Below, piece by piece: positions 50,236 to 61,307 of a DNA stretch of 64,000 nt. Position 1 is the first letter of the stretch, and the number at the start of each line of letters is the position of its first letter. The stretch lies in the NCBI GenBank assembly GCA_963833115.1, contig CAWHWS010000002.1, positions 2,294,001 to 2,358,000 on the forward strand. Reading direction: 5' to 3'. The notes under the pieces are model-generated. The model saw nothing but the letters and a program-made list of their open reading frames with translations. It ran no database searches and was not told the origin of the DNA. Source of the DNA: Hasllibacter sp963833115 (GTDB lineage: Bacteria > Pseudomonadota > Alphaproteobacteria > Rhodobacterales > Rhodobacteraceae). A program made the position numbers and the translations under genes.

Positions 50236-50336
50236 GCGCCCAGCCGCCGCATGACGCCGCGCGGCCACGCCACGGGACGCGCCGGCACCAGCGTCCAGAC
50301 CCTGACGCGGCCCGATGCCGCAAGCCATGGACGCAC

Positions 50337-51908
<1,572 letters not shown>

Positions 51909-51933
51909 CGGCCGCCCGCGCTCCGAACGACGA

Positions 51934-51970
51934 GAGGCCGCCCCCGGTGAACCCCGGGGGCGGCCTCTTT
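51934..51970 (+). terminator. Rho-independent terminator between DEAD-box and RNase J genes
   Basis: A perfect 14-bp stem GAGGCCGCCCCCGG with a 6-nt loop and complement, followed by TTTCGT. It lies 25 bp after the helicase stop and 25 bp from the end of the convergent RNase J gene, so it may serve both. Confidence 0.85.
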
Positions 51971-51994
51971 CGTCTCGGCGGCCGGGCCGCCCTA

Positions 51995-53659
51995 TCAGCC
52001 CAGGCGGCTGACGATCACCGTCACCTCGGGCTTCTTGCCGATCTCGTCGTTCGCCGCGTTTCGCAGGGCGCGCCGCATCTGCTCGTCGATCTCGTCGTCG
52101 TCGCGCAGGCCCTTCTTGCCGGCGCGCTGGACCCAGGCGTCGAGCTTGGCCTCCAGCACCTCGGTCAGGACGCCGGACCGCCCGTGCTCCGGCAGGCCCA
52201 TCGTCTCCACCCAGGGCTCGCCGAGGGCGGTGCCGTCCTCCTCGATGATGAGCGTCACGATCGCGTGCCCGTTGAGCGCGAGGCGGATGCGGTCGCGCAC
52301 CACCCCGTCGAGCGCGCCGATCTTGACCGTCCCGTCGAGGTACACCCGCCCGGTCTCGACGTGCTCCGCGACCTGCGGCGCGTCGCCGGTCAGGTCGAGC
52401 ATGGTGCCGTTCACCGCCACGATCGAGGCCAGGCCGCCCGCCTTGGCCATGCGCGCATGGCCGGACAGCATCAGGTGGTCGCCGTGCATCGGGATCACCA
52501 TCCCGGGGCGCGTGATCTCGTGGACGGACTTGATGTCCGGCCCGTTGGCGTGGCCGGAGACATGGTAGCGCCCGCCATCGTCGTCCTGCACGATCACGCC
52601 GCGCTCGGAGAAGGCATTCTGGATCGCGATCACGCCGCGCTCGTTGCCGGGAATGGTCTTGGAGCTGAAGAGGAAGAGGTCGCCCTCCTTCATCTCCAGG
52701 CCCAGGTACTTGCCCCGGCTGAGCTGCGCGGAGGCCGCCCGCCGCTCGCCCTGCGAGCCCGTGACGATGAGCATCACGTCGCCGCGGGGCAGGTCGCGGG
52801 CCTCCTCGACGGGGATCGTGGAGGGGAAATCGTCCATCACGTCGGCCGCCTCGCCGGCCGCGACCATGCGCTGCATCGCCCGCCCCAGCAGGCACACCGA
52901 GCGCCCGGCGCGCACGCCGGCCTCGGCCATCGACTTGAGGCGCGCGACGTTGGAGGCGAAGGTCGTGGCGACCACCATGCCGTCCGCCTCGCGCACGAGG
53001 CGCTCGATCTCGGGCGCGACCAGCGTCTCCGACCGGCCGGGGCGCGCGACGTTCACGTTGGTCGAATCGCAGATCAGGGCGTGCAGCTCCTCGCCCGCCT
53101 CGCGCCGCCAGAGGGCGGGATCGTGCGCCTCGCCGAGGACCGGCGTCTCGTCGGTCTTGAAGTCCCCGGTGTGCAGGAGGCGCCCGGCGGGCGTGTCGAT
53201 GATCACGGCCGAGGCCTCGGGGATCGAGTGCGCGACCGGCATGAACCGGCAGGTGAACGGCCCCGCGGTCACGTCCTCCAGGGCACCGACCACGCGCACG
53301 GCGCGGTCGTCATGGCCCTGCTCCTCGAGCTTGCGGCGCGCGTGGATGGCGGTGAACTTGCGGCAGTAGACGGGCGGGTTGCCGATCCGGTCCGCGAGGT
53401 GGCCGATCGCGCCGACATGGTCCTCATGGGCGTGGGTGATGAACACCGCCTCGATGCGGTCCTTGCGCTCCGCGAGCCAGGCCACGTCGGGGAAGATCAG
53501 GTCCACGCCGGGCGAGCCGTCCATGTCGCCGAACGTGACGCCGAGATCGACGACGATCAGCCGCTCGCGTCCTTTGGGTCCATAGCCGTAGACGTAGCAA
53601 TTCATCCCCACCTCGCCGGCGCCGCCGAGGGGGAGGTAGATCAGTCTGTCGGTCGTCAT
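51995..53659 (-). CDS. rnj: Ribonuclease J
   Basis: Metallo-beta-lactamase/beta-CASP RNase with 5'-3' exonuclease and endonuclease activity in mRNA turnover and rRNA maturation. It is 554 residues. The zinc motif is THAHEDHVGAIGHL, with LHTGDFKTDE and SGHANGPD (beta-CASP) following. The ATG at 53659 overlaps the coaX stop (ATGA) and gives the standard N-terminus MTTDRLIYLPLGGAGEVGMN; the longer open frame is a shadow of coaX. Position behind nuoN-birA-coaX is typical of Rhodobacterales. Confidence 0.96.
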   Translation of the reverse strand: MTTDRLIYLPLGGAGEVGMNCYVYGYGPKGRERLIVVDLGVTFGDMDGSPGVDLIFPDVAWLAERKDRIEAVFITHAHEDHVGAIGHLADRIGNPPVYCRKFTAIHARRKLEEQGHDDRAVRVVGALEDVTAGPFTCRFMPVAHSIPEASAVIIDTPAGRLLHTGDFKTDETPVLGEAHDPALWRREAGEELHALICDSTNVNVARPGRSETLVAPEIERLVREADGMVVATTFASNVARLKSMAEAGVRAGRSVCLLGRAMQRMVAAGEAADVMDDFPSTIPVEEARDLPRGDVMLIVTGSQGERRAASAQLSRGKYLGLEMKEGDLFLFSSKTIPGNERGVIAIQNAFSERGVIVQDDDGGRYHVSGHANGPDIKSVHEITRPGMVIPMHGDHLMLSGHARMAKAGGLASIVAVNGTMLDLTGDAPQVAEHVETGRVYLDGTVKIGALDGVVRDRIRLALNGHAIVTLIIEEDGTALGEPWVETMGLPEHGRSGVLTEVLEAKLDAWVQRAGKKGLRDDDEIDEQMRRALRNAANDEIGKKPEVTVIVSRLG

Positions 53660-54435
53660 GTGGGTCTCAAATCCTCGTTGTATCTGTGGATCACGGTCAG
53701 CCCGTGCATGGTCAGCCCCTCGTCGAACGCGTCGAAGAGGTGCGTGGATTGCTGGAACAGTGGCGCCAGCCCGCCCGTGGCGACGACGCGCATCGGACGA
53801 TCCCTCTCGCCCTTGATGCGCGCGCAAATTTCCCGAACGAGGCCGACATAGCCCCAGAACACGCCCGACTGCATGCAGGCGACGGTGTTGGTGCCCACTA
53901 CCCTCTGCGGGCGCGTGATGTCCACATGCGGCAGGGCCGCCGCCGCCTGGTGCAGCGCCTCGAGCGAGAGGTTGACGCCCGGCGCGATGGCCCCCCCGAC
54001 ATAGGCGCCGTCATGATCGACCACGTCGAACGTCGTCGCGGTGCCGAAATCGACCACGATCAGGTCCCCGCCCCAGCGGTCGTGCGCGGCGGCCGTGTTC
54101 ACGAGCCGGTCCGGCCCGACGGTCGTGCCCTCGTCCACGCGCGGGTCCACCGGCAGGGCGCAGTCCTCGCGCCCGACCACGCGGGGGCGCGCGCCGAAAT
54201 ACCGGTCCGACATGACCCGGAGGTTGAAGACGGTGCGCGGCACGGTGGAGCTGACGATGACATTCGCGATCTCCGCCTCGATGCGGTGGTGGCGCACCAG
54301 GGCGTCGAACCAGACGAAATACTCGTCGGCCGTGCGCCGCCAGTCCGTCGCGCAGCGGAAGGTGGCGAGGAAGCGCGCGCCGTCCCAGACCGCGAAGACG
54401 GTGTTGGTGTTCCCGCAATCTATGGCGAGCAGCAT
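53656..54435 (-). CDS. coaX: Type III pantothenate kinase
   Basis: First step of coenzyme A synthesis. It is 259 residues of the ASKHA fold: phosphate-1 motif LLAIDCGNTNTVFAVWDG at the N-terminus, GPDRLVNTAAAHDRWGG binding pantothenate, and VVDFGTATTFDVVD. The ATG at 54435 with AGGA about 9 bp upstream gives the expected start. It overlaps rnj by 4 bp and follows birA by 10 bp. Confidence 0.95.
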   Translation of the reverse strand: MLLAIDCGNTNTVFAVWDGARFLATFRCATDWRRTADEYFVWFDALVRHHRIEAEIANVIVSSTVPRTVFNLRVMSDRYFGARPRVVGREDCALPVDPRVDEGTTVGPDRLVNTAAAHDRWGGDLIVVDFGTATTFDVVDHDGAYVGGAIAPGVNLSLEALHQAAAALPHVDITRPQRVVGTNTVACMQSGVFWGYVGLVREICARIKGERDRPMRVVATGGLAPLFQQSTHLFDAFDEGLTMHGLTVIHRYNEDLRPT

Positions 54436-54445
54436 GGCCGGATCC

Positions 54446-55183
54446 TCAGAGCGCGATGTCGGCGGCGGGCAGATGCCGGCGGCCACCGGCGGTCGCGAGG
54501 ATCAGGTGCCCGGCCGCGTCGATGCCCTCGAACCGGCCGCGCAGGTCCTCGCCCCCCGTCCGGGCGCGCACCGGCCCGCCCAGCCCGGCCGCGCGCCCGA
54601 GCCAGGCGGCCCGCACGGCGGCGAACCCCTCCGTCGACAGGACCGCCTCCCAGCGCGCGAAAGCGGGCGCCAGCCGATCGAGCAGGGTCTCGGGCGCCAG
54701 GGCGGCGGATGCATGCGCCTCCGGCAAGGCGGCCGGGCGCAGCGCCCCCGGCTCCACCTCCGCCGCGTCCGGCGCCGAGACGAGGTTGACGCCGATGCCC
54801 ACCGCGAGCGTGCCCGGGCCGAGCACCTCGAGCAGGATGCCGGCGAGCTTGCCGCCCGAGAGGAGCACGTCGTTCGGCCATTTCAGCGTCAGGTCGAGAG
54901 GCCCGCACGCCGCGGTCAGGGCGTCGTGGAGCGCGAGCGCGGCGACGAAGCTGCGCAGCGCCATCGCCTGCGGCCCGCCCGGCACCGGCAGGATCAGGGT
55001 GGCGGCGAAGTCGCCGGCCGCCATCCGCCAGGGCCGCCCGCGCCGCCCCCGCGCCGCTGACTGCATGGTCGCCAGGATCCAGGTCGGCCCCGGCCCGCCG
55101 CGGCGCCTCGCCTCGTCGAGGGTCGAGTCGACCGTGTCCAGCACGATCCGCCCCGTCCCCGCCGGCCAGTCGCTACCCGGCAA
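54446..55183 (-). CDS. birA: Biotin--[acetyl-CoA-carboxylase] ligase
   Basis: Attaches biotin to biotin carboxyl carrier protein. It is 245 residues and lacks the N-terminal DNA-binding domain, so it is an enzyme only. Motifs: DSTLDEARRRG, the biotinyl-adenylate loop ARGRRGRPW near residue 44 (often GRGRRGR), and KWPNDVLLSGGKLAGILLE. The start is a TTG at 55183 lying 11 bp inside the end of nuoN, so translation is probably coupled to the complex I operon. Confidence 0.92.
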   Translation of the reverse strand: MPGSDWPAGTGRIVLDTVDSTLDEARRRGGPGPTWILATMQSAARGRRGRPWRMAAGDFAATLILPVPGGPQAMALRSFVAALALHDALTAACGPLDLTLKWPNDVLLSGGKLAGILLEVLGPGTLAVGIGVNLVSAPDAAEVEPGALRPAALPEAHASAALAPETLLDRLAPAFARWEAVLSTEGFAAVRAAWLGRAAGLGGPVRARTGGEDLRGRFEGIDAAGHLILATAGGRRHLPAADIAL

Positions 55184-56612
55184 GCGCCGCCGCGGCCAGC
55201 GCGGCCGAACCCTCCAGCCCGAAGAGGTTGACCACGCCCGCGACCATCACCACCGCCGAGGCGACGAGGAGCCCCCACTGCACGAGGTTGGACGGACGGT
55301 CGAGCGCGTCGCGATCCTCGCCGAAATACATGTAGTAGATTATGCGCAGGTAGTAGAACGCGCCCACCACGCTCGCGAGCACGCCGATGATCGCGAGCCA
55401 GGGCAGCCCTCCCTCCCACGCCGCGCGCAGCACGTAGAACTTGGCGAAGAAGCCCACGAGCGGCGGCACCCCGGCCATCGAGAACATCAGCACCAGCATC
55501 GCCAGCGCGCGCGTCGGCTCGTACTTGGCGTAGCCCTGTAGCGCGTCGATGTCCGCGACGGGCCGGCCGTCCCGCTCCATGGAGAGGATGAAGGCGAAGC
55601 TGCCCACGTTCATCGTCACGTAGATCGCCATGTAGATCAGCATCGCCTGCACGCCGAAGGCCGTGCCCGCCGCGAGGCCCATGAGCGCGTAGCCCATGTG
55701 CGCGATGGAGGAATAGGCCATCAGCCGCTTGATGTCGCGCTGCCCGATCGCCGCGACGCTGCCCAGCACCATCGACGCCGCCGCGAGCAGAGCCAGCACC
55801 TGCTGCCAGTCGTCGGTCGCGAGGCCGAAGGCGTCGTGCACCACGCGGGCGAAGAGCGCCATCGCCGCGACCTTGGGGGCGGTCGCGAAGAAGGCCGTGA
55901 CCGGCGTGGGCGAGCCCTCGTAGACGTCCGGCGTCCACATGTGGAACGGCGCCGCCGAGACCTTGAACGCCAGCCCCGAGATCACGAACACCAGCCCGAA
56001 CAGGACCCCGAGCGGCATCTCGGCCACCTGCGTCGCGAACACGCCCGCGAAGAGCGTCGTGCCCGCGAACCCGTAGATCAGCGAGACGCCGTAGAGCATC
56101 AGCCCCGAGGAGAGCGCGCCCAGGACGAAGTATTTCAGCCCCGCCTCGGTCGAGCGGACGCTGTCCCGGCGCAGGGCCGCGACGACGTAGAGCGCCAGCG
56201 ACTGCAGCTCGAGCCCCATGTAGAGGGTCATGAAGTCGCCGGCCGAGACCATCACCATCATGCCCACGACCGCCAGCACGATCAGCACCGGGTACTCGAA
56301 GCGCAGGAGATCCCGCCGCTCCATGTACTCGATCGACATCGCCAGCACCGCCGCCGCCGACAGGAGGATCGCGACCTTGGCGAAGCGCGCGAAGGCGTCG
56401 TTCACGAACATGCCGCCGAAGCCCGCGGCCGCCGGCTCGTCGGACAGCCCCACCCACGCCGCGACGAGGCAGAACACCGCCACCGTCGCCCAGGTCAGGC
56501 CGCGCGCCGCCCCGTCCTTGGAGGTGAACACCGCCAGCAGCAGCGCGCCCATCGCGTAGAGCGCGAGCACGATCTCCGGCAGGATCGTCTCGATGGAGGC
56601 TTCCAGCATCAT
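55173..56612 (-). CDS. nuoN: NADH-quinone oxidoreductase subunit N
   Basis: Proton-pumping antiporter-like subunit of complex I. It is 479 residues with about 14 membrane helices. Key features: Glu in the helix MTLYMGLELQSLALYVVAAL, the broken-helix Lys region GLKYFVLGALSSGLMLYG, and AYSSIAHMGYALMG. The ATG at 56612 overlaps the nuoM stop; the next codon is also ATG and has a better-spaced GGAG. Last nuo gene, overlapping birA. Confidence 0.96.
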   Translation of the reverse strand: MMLEASIETILPEIVLALYAMGALLLAVFTSKDGAARGLTWATVAVFCLVAAWVGLSDEPAAAGFGGMFVNDAFARFAKVAILLSAAAVLAMSIEYMERRDLLRFEYPVLIVLAVVGMMVMVSAGDFMTLYMGLELQSLALYVVAALRRDSVRSTEAGLKYFVLGALSSGLMLYGVSLIYGFAGTTLFAGVFATQVAEMPLGVLFGLVFVISGLAFKVSAAPFHMWTPDVYEGSPTPVTAFFATAPKVAAMALFARVVHDAFGLATDDWQQVLALLAAASMVLGSVAAIGQRDIKRLMAYSSIAHMGYALMGLAAGTAFGVQAMLIYMAIYVTMNVGSFAFILSMERDGRPVADIDALQGYAKYEPTRALAMLVLMFSMAGVPPLVGFFAKFYVLRAAWEGGLPWLAIIGVLASVVGAFYYLRIIYYMYFGEDRDALDRPSNLVQWGLLVASAVVMVAGVVNLFGLEGSAALAAAALAG

Positions 56613-58144
56613 CTCTCCGCCAGCGTCAGGCCCGCGCGTTCCAGCGCGAGGTCATAGGTGCCCAGGAGGGCCTCGGTGCTCGGCCCGATCACGTCCAGGA
56701 GGAGCGCGGGGTAGACGCCCAGCAGGATCGTCATGACCGCGAGCGGCGCAAAGATCGCCTTCTCCCGGCCGGTCATGTCGGTGATCGAGCGCAGCGATTC
56801 CTTGATGAGGTCCCCCATCACCACGCGGCGGTAGAGCCAGAGCGCATAGGCCGCCGAGAGGATCACGCCCGTGGTGGCGACCATGGCGACCCAGGTGTTC
56901 GCCTGGAACATCGCCATGAGCGTCAGGAGCTCGCCCACGAAGCCCGACGTGCCCGGCAGGCCGACGTTCGCCATCGTGAAGAGGAGGAACACCGCGGCAT
57001 AGGCCGGCATCCGGTTCACGAGGCCCCCGTAGGCCGCGATGTCGCGCGTGTGCATCCGGTCGTAGATCACGCCCACGCAGAGGAAGAGAGCGCCGGAGAT
57101 GAAGCCGTGGCTGATCATCTGGAAGATCGCGCCGTCCACGCCCTGCTGGTTGGCGGCGAAGATGCCGGCCGTCACGTAGCCCATGTGCGCGACCGAGGAG
57201 TAGGCGACGAGCTTCTTCATGTCCTCCTGCCGCAGCGCCACGAGGCTGGCGTAGACGATCGCGATCGCTGAGATCCAAAGGACGAACGTCGCCATCAGGT
57301 CCGAGGCCACCGGGAACATCGCCAGGTTGAAGCGGATGAACCCGTAGCCCCCGAGCTTGAGCAGGATCGCCGCCAGCACCACCGAGCCCGCCGTCGGCGC
57401 TTGCACGTGCGCGTCCGGCAGCCAGGTGTGCACCGGCCACATCGGCATCTTCACCGCGAAGCTGGCGAAGAAGGCGAGCCAGAGGAGCGTCTGCATCCCG
57501 CCCGCGATCTCGAACCCCAGGACGCCGAGCGGGATCGCCGGGAAGTCGTGGGACAGCAGCACCTCGATGTCGGTGGTGCCGGCCTCCTGGAACATCGCGA
57601 CGATGGCCACGAGCATCAGGACCGAGCCGAGGAACGTGTAGAGGAAGAACTTGAACGCCGCGTAGATGCGACGCGCCCCGCCCCAGATCCCGATGATGAG
57701 GAACATCGGGATCAGCCCGGCCTCGAAGAACAGGTAGAACAGGACCAGGTCCAGCGCCACGAACACCCCGATCAGGAGCGATTCGAGCACCAGGAACGCG
57801 ATCATGTACTCCTTCACCCGCGTCTCGACGGTCCAGGCGCTGGCCACGACGAGCGGCATCAGGAACGTCGTCAGCAGGACGAAGAGGATGCTGATCCCGT
57901 CCACCCCGACCTTGTATTGCAGCCCGAGGAGCCACTCCGCCCGCTCCACGAACTGGAACCCCGTGTCGTTCGGGTCGAACCCCGCCCAGAGGGTCAGGGA
58001 CAGCGCGAGGCACACCGCCGAGACCGCCATCGCGATCCACTTCGCGTTGCGCTGGGCCGCCGCGTCGTCGCCGCGCAGCAGGAGCGCCATGATCCCCGCC
58101 CCGATGAGGGGCAGCGCGATCAGCAGCGACAGGGTGATGTCCAT
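56609..58144 (-). CDS. nuoM: NADH-quinone oxidoreductase subunit M
   Basis: Proton-pumping antiporter-like subunit of complex I, 511 residues, about 14 membrane helices. Conserved elements: FFEAGLIPMFLIIGIWGG (essential Glu), WPVHTWLPDAHVQAPTAGSVVLAAILLKLGGYG and AYSSVAHMGYVTAG. Four bases separate it from the nuoL stop and it overlaps nuoN by 4 bp. Confidence 0.97.
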   Translation of the reverse strand: MDITLSLLIALPLIGAGIMALLLRGDDAAAQRNAKWIAMAVSAVCLALSLTLWAGFDPNDTGFQFVERAEWLLGLQYKVGVDGISILFVLLTTFLMPLVVASAWTVETRVKEYMIAFLVLESLLIGVFVALDLVLFYLFFEAGLIPMFLIIGIWGGARRIYAAFKFFLYTFLGSVLMLVAIVAMFQEAGTTDIEVLLSHDFPAIPLGVLGFEIAGGMQTLLWLAFFASFAVKMPMWPVHTWLPDAHVQAPTAGSVVLAAILLKLGGYGFIRFNLAMFPVASDLMATFVLWISAIAIVYASLVALRQEDMKKLVAYSSVAHMGYVTAGIFAANQQGVDGAIFQMISHGFISGALFLCVGVIYDRMHTRDIAAYGGLVNRMPAYAAVFLLFTMANVGLPGTSGFVGELLTLMAMFQANTWVAMVATTGVILSAAYALWLYRRVVMGDLIKESLRSITDMTGREKAIFAPLAVMTILLGVYPALLLDVIGPSTEALLGTYDLALERAGLTLAER

Positions 58145-58148
58145 CGCC

Positions 58149-60224
58149 TCAGCCCCCGAACGTCATGACGGTGATCAGGACCGCGACCCCGATCACCATG
58201 CCGAACGCGTAGTGGAAGAGGTACCCCGACTGCGCCCGCCCCGCGAGCCGCGCGAAGAAGGGCACGATCCCCATCGCGAGCCCGTCGATGCCGCCGTCGA
58301 TCGTCCCCTCGTCGCCCCGCTTCCACAGGACCCGCCCGAGGCCCAGCACCGGGCGCACGAAGATCGCGGCATAGAGCTCGTCGAAATACCACTTGTTCTT
58401 GAGGAACGCGTAGATCGGCCCGTTCGCCTCCGCGATCCGCCGCGGCAGGTCGGGGCTGCGGATGTACATCACGTAGGCGGCCGCGAGGCCCAGCAGCATC
58501 GCCAGGAACGGCGACAGCTTCACCCAGACCGGCGCGTGGTGCGCCTCCTCGAGGACCTCGTTGGACTGGGCGTCCATGTAGATCGCGCCCTCGCCCGGGG
58601 CCGGGCCGGCCTCGGCATGCGTCTCGCCTCCCTCGGCGGCGGCGCCCTCCACGGCCTCGGCATGATGGGCCGGTATCCCGAAGAACGCGGCGACCGCGTC
58701 GTGGCTCCCGAAGAAGGGCTTGTAGAACACCATGCCCGAGAACACCGCCCCCACCGCCAGCACCGCGAGCGGCGCCAGCATCGTGCGCGGGCTCTCATGG
58801 GCGTGCTCGTGCGTGTGCCGGTCGCCCCGCGGCGCGCCGAAGAAGGTCAGGAACATCAGCCGCCAGGAGTAGAAGCTCGTCATCGCCGCCGCGACGAGCA
58901 GGAACCAGAACGCCGCGACCCCCACCCCGTCGCCGAGATGCCCCGCCGCCCAGGCGCTCTCGATGATCGCGTCCTTGGAGACGAAGCCCGCGAAGCCCAC
59001 CGGGAATCCGAGATAGAGGAGCGGGATGCCCACCCCCGTGATCGCCAGCGTGCCGATCATCATCGCCCAGAACGTGAGCGGCATCTTTCGGCGCAGCCCG
59101 CCATAGTTCCGCATGTCCTGCTCGTGGTGCATCCCGTGGATCACCGAGCCCGCCCCGAGGAACAGCATCGCTTTGAAGAACGCGTGCGTCAGCAGGTGGA
59201 ACATCGCCACCGAATAGACCCCGAGCGCGGCCGCCACGAACATGTAGCCGAGCTGCGAGCAGGTGGAGTAGGCGATCACCCGCTTGATGTCCGTCTGCAC
59301 CAGCCCGATCGTCGCCGCAAAGAACGCCGTGAGCGCGCCCATGATCGCGACGAAGGCCATCGCCTCGTCCGCGAACTCCAGGATCGGCGACATCCGGCAC
59401 ATCAGGAAGACGCCCGCCGTCACCATGGTCGCCGCGTGGATCAGGGCCGAGACCGGCGTCGGCCCCTCCATCGCGTCGGGGAGCCAGGTGTGCAGGAAGA
59501 GCTGCGCCGACTTGCCGGCGGCGCCGAGGAAGAACAGCACCGCGATCAGGTTCGCCGCGTTCCAGGACTGCCAGAGGAAGGTGATCTGCGTCTCCGCGAT
59601 CAGGGGCGCGGCGGCGAAGATGTCGTCGAAGGCGACCGAATCGACGAGGACGTAGACCGCGAAGATGCCCAGCAGGAACGCGAAATCCCCCACCCGGTTG
59701 ACGACGAACGCCTTCATCGCCGCCGCCCCGGCGCTCGGCTTGCGGTAGTAGAACCCGATCAGGAGGTAGGACGCGAGCCCGACCCCCTCCCAGCCGAAGA
59801 ACATCTGGATGAGGTTGTCCGCCGTCACCAGCATCAGCATCGCGAAGGTGAAGAACGACAGGTAGGCGAAGAACCTGGCGCGATAGTTCTCCGTCTCTCG
59901 GAAGTTCTCGTCATGCGCCATGTAGCCGAAGCTGTAGAGGTGCACGAGCGCCGAGACGGTGGTGATCACGATCAGCATGATCGCGGTCAGCCGGTCCATC
60001 CGGATCGCCCAGTCGGAGGTGAACGTGCCCGATTCCACGAAGCGCAGGATCTGGATCCGCTCCGCGTCCGGCCCCAGCGTCAGGAAGACGACCCAGGACA
60101 GGATCGCGGCGAGGAACAGCAGCCCCGTCGTGACCCATTGCGCCGCGTCCTCGCCGATGACGCGCCAGCCGAAGCCCGCGATCAGCGCCCCGACGAGCGG
60201 CGCGAAGAGGATGATCGTCTCCAT
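58149..60224 (-). CDS. nuoL: NADH-quinone oxidoreductase subunit L
   Basis: Largest proton-pumping subunit of complex I with the long lateral helix. It is 691 residues and about 16 membrane helices. Motifs: FFGWEGVGLASYLLIGFYY, LHTWLPDAMEGPTPVSALIHAATMVTAGV and AYSTCSQLGYMFVA. A histidine- and acid-rich loop (about residues 470-570) precedes the lateral helix and final span. It starts 4 bp after the nuoK stop. Confidence 0.97.
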   Translation of the reverse strand: METIILFAPLVGALIAGFGWRVIGEDAAQWVTTGLLFLAAILSWVVFLTLGPDAERIQILRFVESGTFTSDWAIRMDRLTAIMLIVITTVSALVHLYSFGYMAHDENFRETENYRARFFAYLSFFTFAMLMLVTADNLIQMFFGWEGVGLASYLLIGFYYRKPSAGAAAMKAFVVNRVGDFAFLLGIFAVYVLVDSVAFDDIFAAAPLIAETQITFLWQSWNAANLIAVLFFLGAAGKSAQLFLHTWLPDAMEGPTPVSALIHAATMVTAGVFLMCRMSPILEFADEAMAFVAIMGALTAFFAATIGLVQTDIKRVIAYSTCSQLGYMFVAAALGVYSVAMFHLLTHAFFKAMLFLGAGSVIHGMHHEQDMRNYGGLRRKMPLTFWAMMIGTLAITGVGIPLLYLGFPVGFAGFVSKDAIIESAWAAGHLGDGVGVAAFWFLLVAAAMTSFYSWRLMFLTFFGAPRGDRHTHEHAHESPRTMLAPLAVLAVGAVFSGMVFYKPFFGSHDAVAAFFGIPAHHAEAVEGAAAEGGETHAEAGPAPGEGAIYMDAQSNEVLEEAHHAPVWVKLSPFLAMLLGLAAAYVMYIRSPDLPRRIAEANGPIYAFLKNKWYFDELYAAIFVRPVLGLGRVLWKRGDEGTIDGGIDGLAMGIVPFFARLAGRAQSGYLFHYAFGMVIGVAVLITVMTFGG

Positions 60225-60228
60225 GCGC

Positions 60229-60534
60229 TCAGCCCTTCATCACGTTGACGTCTTCGACGTCGATCGTCCCGCGCAGACGGTTGAAGCACACCAGGATCGC
60301 GAGCCCGATCGCCGCCTCCGCCGCCGCGACGGTGAGGACGAAGAGCGTGAACACCTGCCCCACCAGGTCGTTCAGGTAGGCGCTGAACGCCACGAAGTTC
60401 ACGTTCACCGCCAGCAGCATGAGCTCCACGCTCATCAGCATGACGATCACGTTCTTCCGGTTGAGGAAGAGGCCGAAGACGCCGATCGCGAACAGCGCGG
60501 CGGCCACGGTGAGGTAGTGCTCGATGCCGATCAT
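60229..60534 (-). CDS. nuoK: NADH-quinone oxidoreductase subunit K
   Basis: Small complex I membrane subunit, 101 residues, three helices, with the two conserved membrane glutamates in MLMSVELMLLAVNVNF and VLTVAAAEAAIGLAI. The ATG at 60534 gives the standard MIGIEHYL N-terminus and length; the frame opens to 60558. A 155-bp gap with a palindromic repeat separates it from nuoJ, unusual in this tightly packed operon. Confidence 0.97.
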   Translation of the reverse strand: MIGIEHYLTVAAALFAIGVFGLFLNRKNVIVMLMSVELMLLAVNVNFVAFSAYLNDLVGQVFTLFVLTVAAAEAAIGLAILVCFNRLRGTIDVEDVNVMKG

Positions 60535-60594
60535 GGCCCCTCCGGCCCCGCGGGCCACTCGTTCGGACGGCCCCTATGCGGAACCGCCGCTGGT

Positions 60595-60674
60595 GTCATC
60601 CTCGGACTCGATCCGAGGATCTCCGGCCCCAGGGCGCGCCCCGCGGGACGGCGCCCCGGATCGGGGTCCGGGGC
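60595..60674. repeat. Two-part interspersed palindromic repeat, copy 2
   Basis: A 28-bp hairpin at 60595-60622 (ends GTCATCCTC/GAGGATCT) and a second hairpin at 60653-60674 (arms GCCCCGGA/TCCGGGGC). The first half closely matches 28594-28621, and the second is a diverged form of the partner half. It lies inside the nuo operon between nuoJ and nuoK, so it is transcribed. Confidence 0.75.
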
Positions 60675-60689
60675 GGGCCGGGGCCTCGG

Positions 60690-61307
60690 TCAGCCGAGGC
60701 CCTGGCCCGATTTCACGTCCACGCTCTCCATCGCCGTCGCGGGGTCCCGCCACATCTGATGCAGCACGTTCTGCCGTTTGATGTCCGCCCGGTGGCGCAG
60801 CGTAAGGACGATCGCCCCCACCATCGCCACCAGCAGGATGAGCCCCGAGAGCTGGAACATCAGGATGTAGTCGTCATAGACCAGCAGCCCCAGCGCCTGG
60901 GTGTTCTGGGTGATCACCGCGTCCGGCGCGGGCGCGCGCGCCAGCTCCGGCGCCAGCGGCGAGGCGTCCCACTCCCCGAACGCGAAGCCGAGCTGCATCA
61001 GGATCGCGGTCACGATCAGGAGCCCCACCGGCACGTAGCTCGTGAACTCCGCGCGCAGCTCGGCGAAGTCCACGTCGAGCATCATCACGACGAAGAGGAA
61101 CAGCACCGCCACCGCGCCGACATAGACGATCACCAGGAGCATCGCCACGAACTCCGCCCCCGCCAGCACGAAGAGCCCGGCCGCAGAGATGAACGCCAGG
61201 ATCAGCCACAGCACCGAATGCACCGGGTTGCGCCCGATCACGCAGAACAGGCCGCCCAGGATCATCAGGAGCGAGAACGCGTAGAAGAAGACGGAGGCGA
61301 CGGTCAT
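60690..61307 (-). CDS. nuoJ: NADH-quinone oxidoreductase subunit J
   Basis: Complex I membrane subunit, 205 residues with five helices. The N-terminal region VFFYAFSLLMILGGLFCVIGRNPVHSVLWLILAFISAAGLF and the pi-bulge helix VIVYVGAVAVLFLFVVMMLDV are typical. It overlaps the small coiled-coil gene by 4 bp (ATGA). Confidence 0.96.
   Translation of the reverse strand: MTVASVFFYAFSLLMILGGLFCVIGRNPVHSVLWLILAFISAAGLFVLAGAEFVAMLLVIVYVGAVAVLFLFVVMMLDVDFAELRAEFTSYVPVGLLIVTAILMQLGFAFGEWDASPLAPELARAPAPDAVITQNTQALGLLVYDDYILMFQLSGLILLVAMVGAIVLTLRHRADIKRQNVLHQMWRDPATAMESVDVKSGQGLG

Noticed and set aside
57804..60248. An 814-codon plus-strand frame opposite nuoL/nuoM
   Set aside because: Charged low-complexity shadow of membrane-protein genes; NuoL and NuoM are clear on the other strand.
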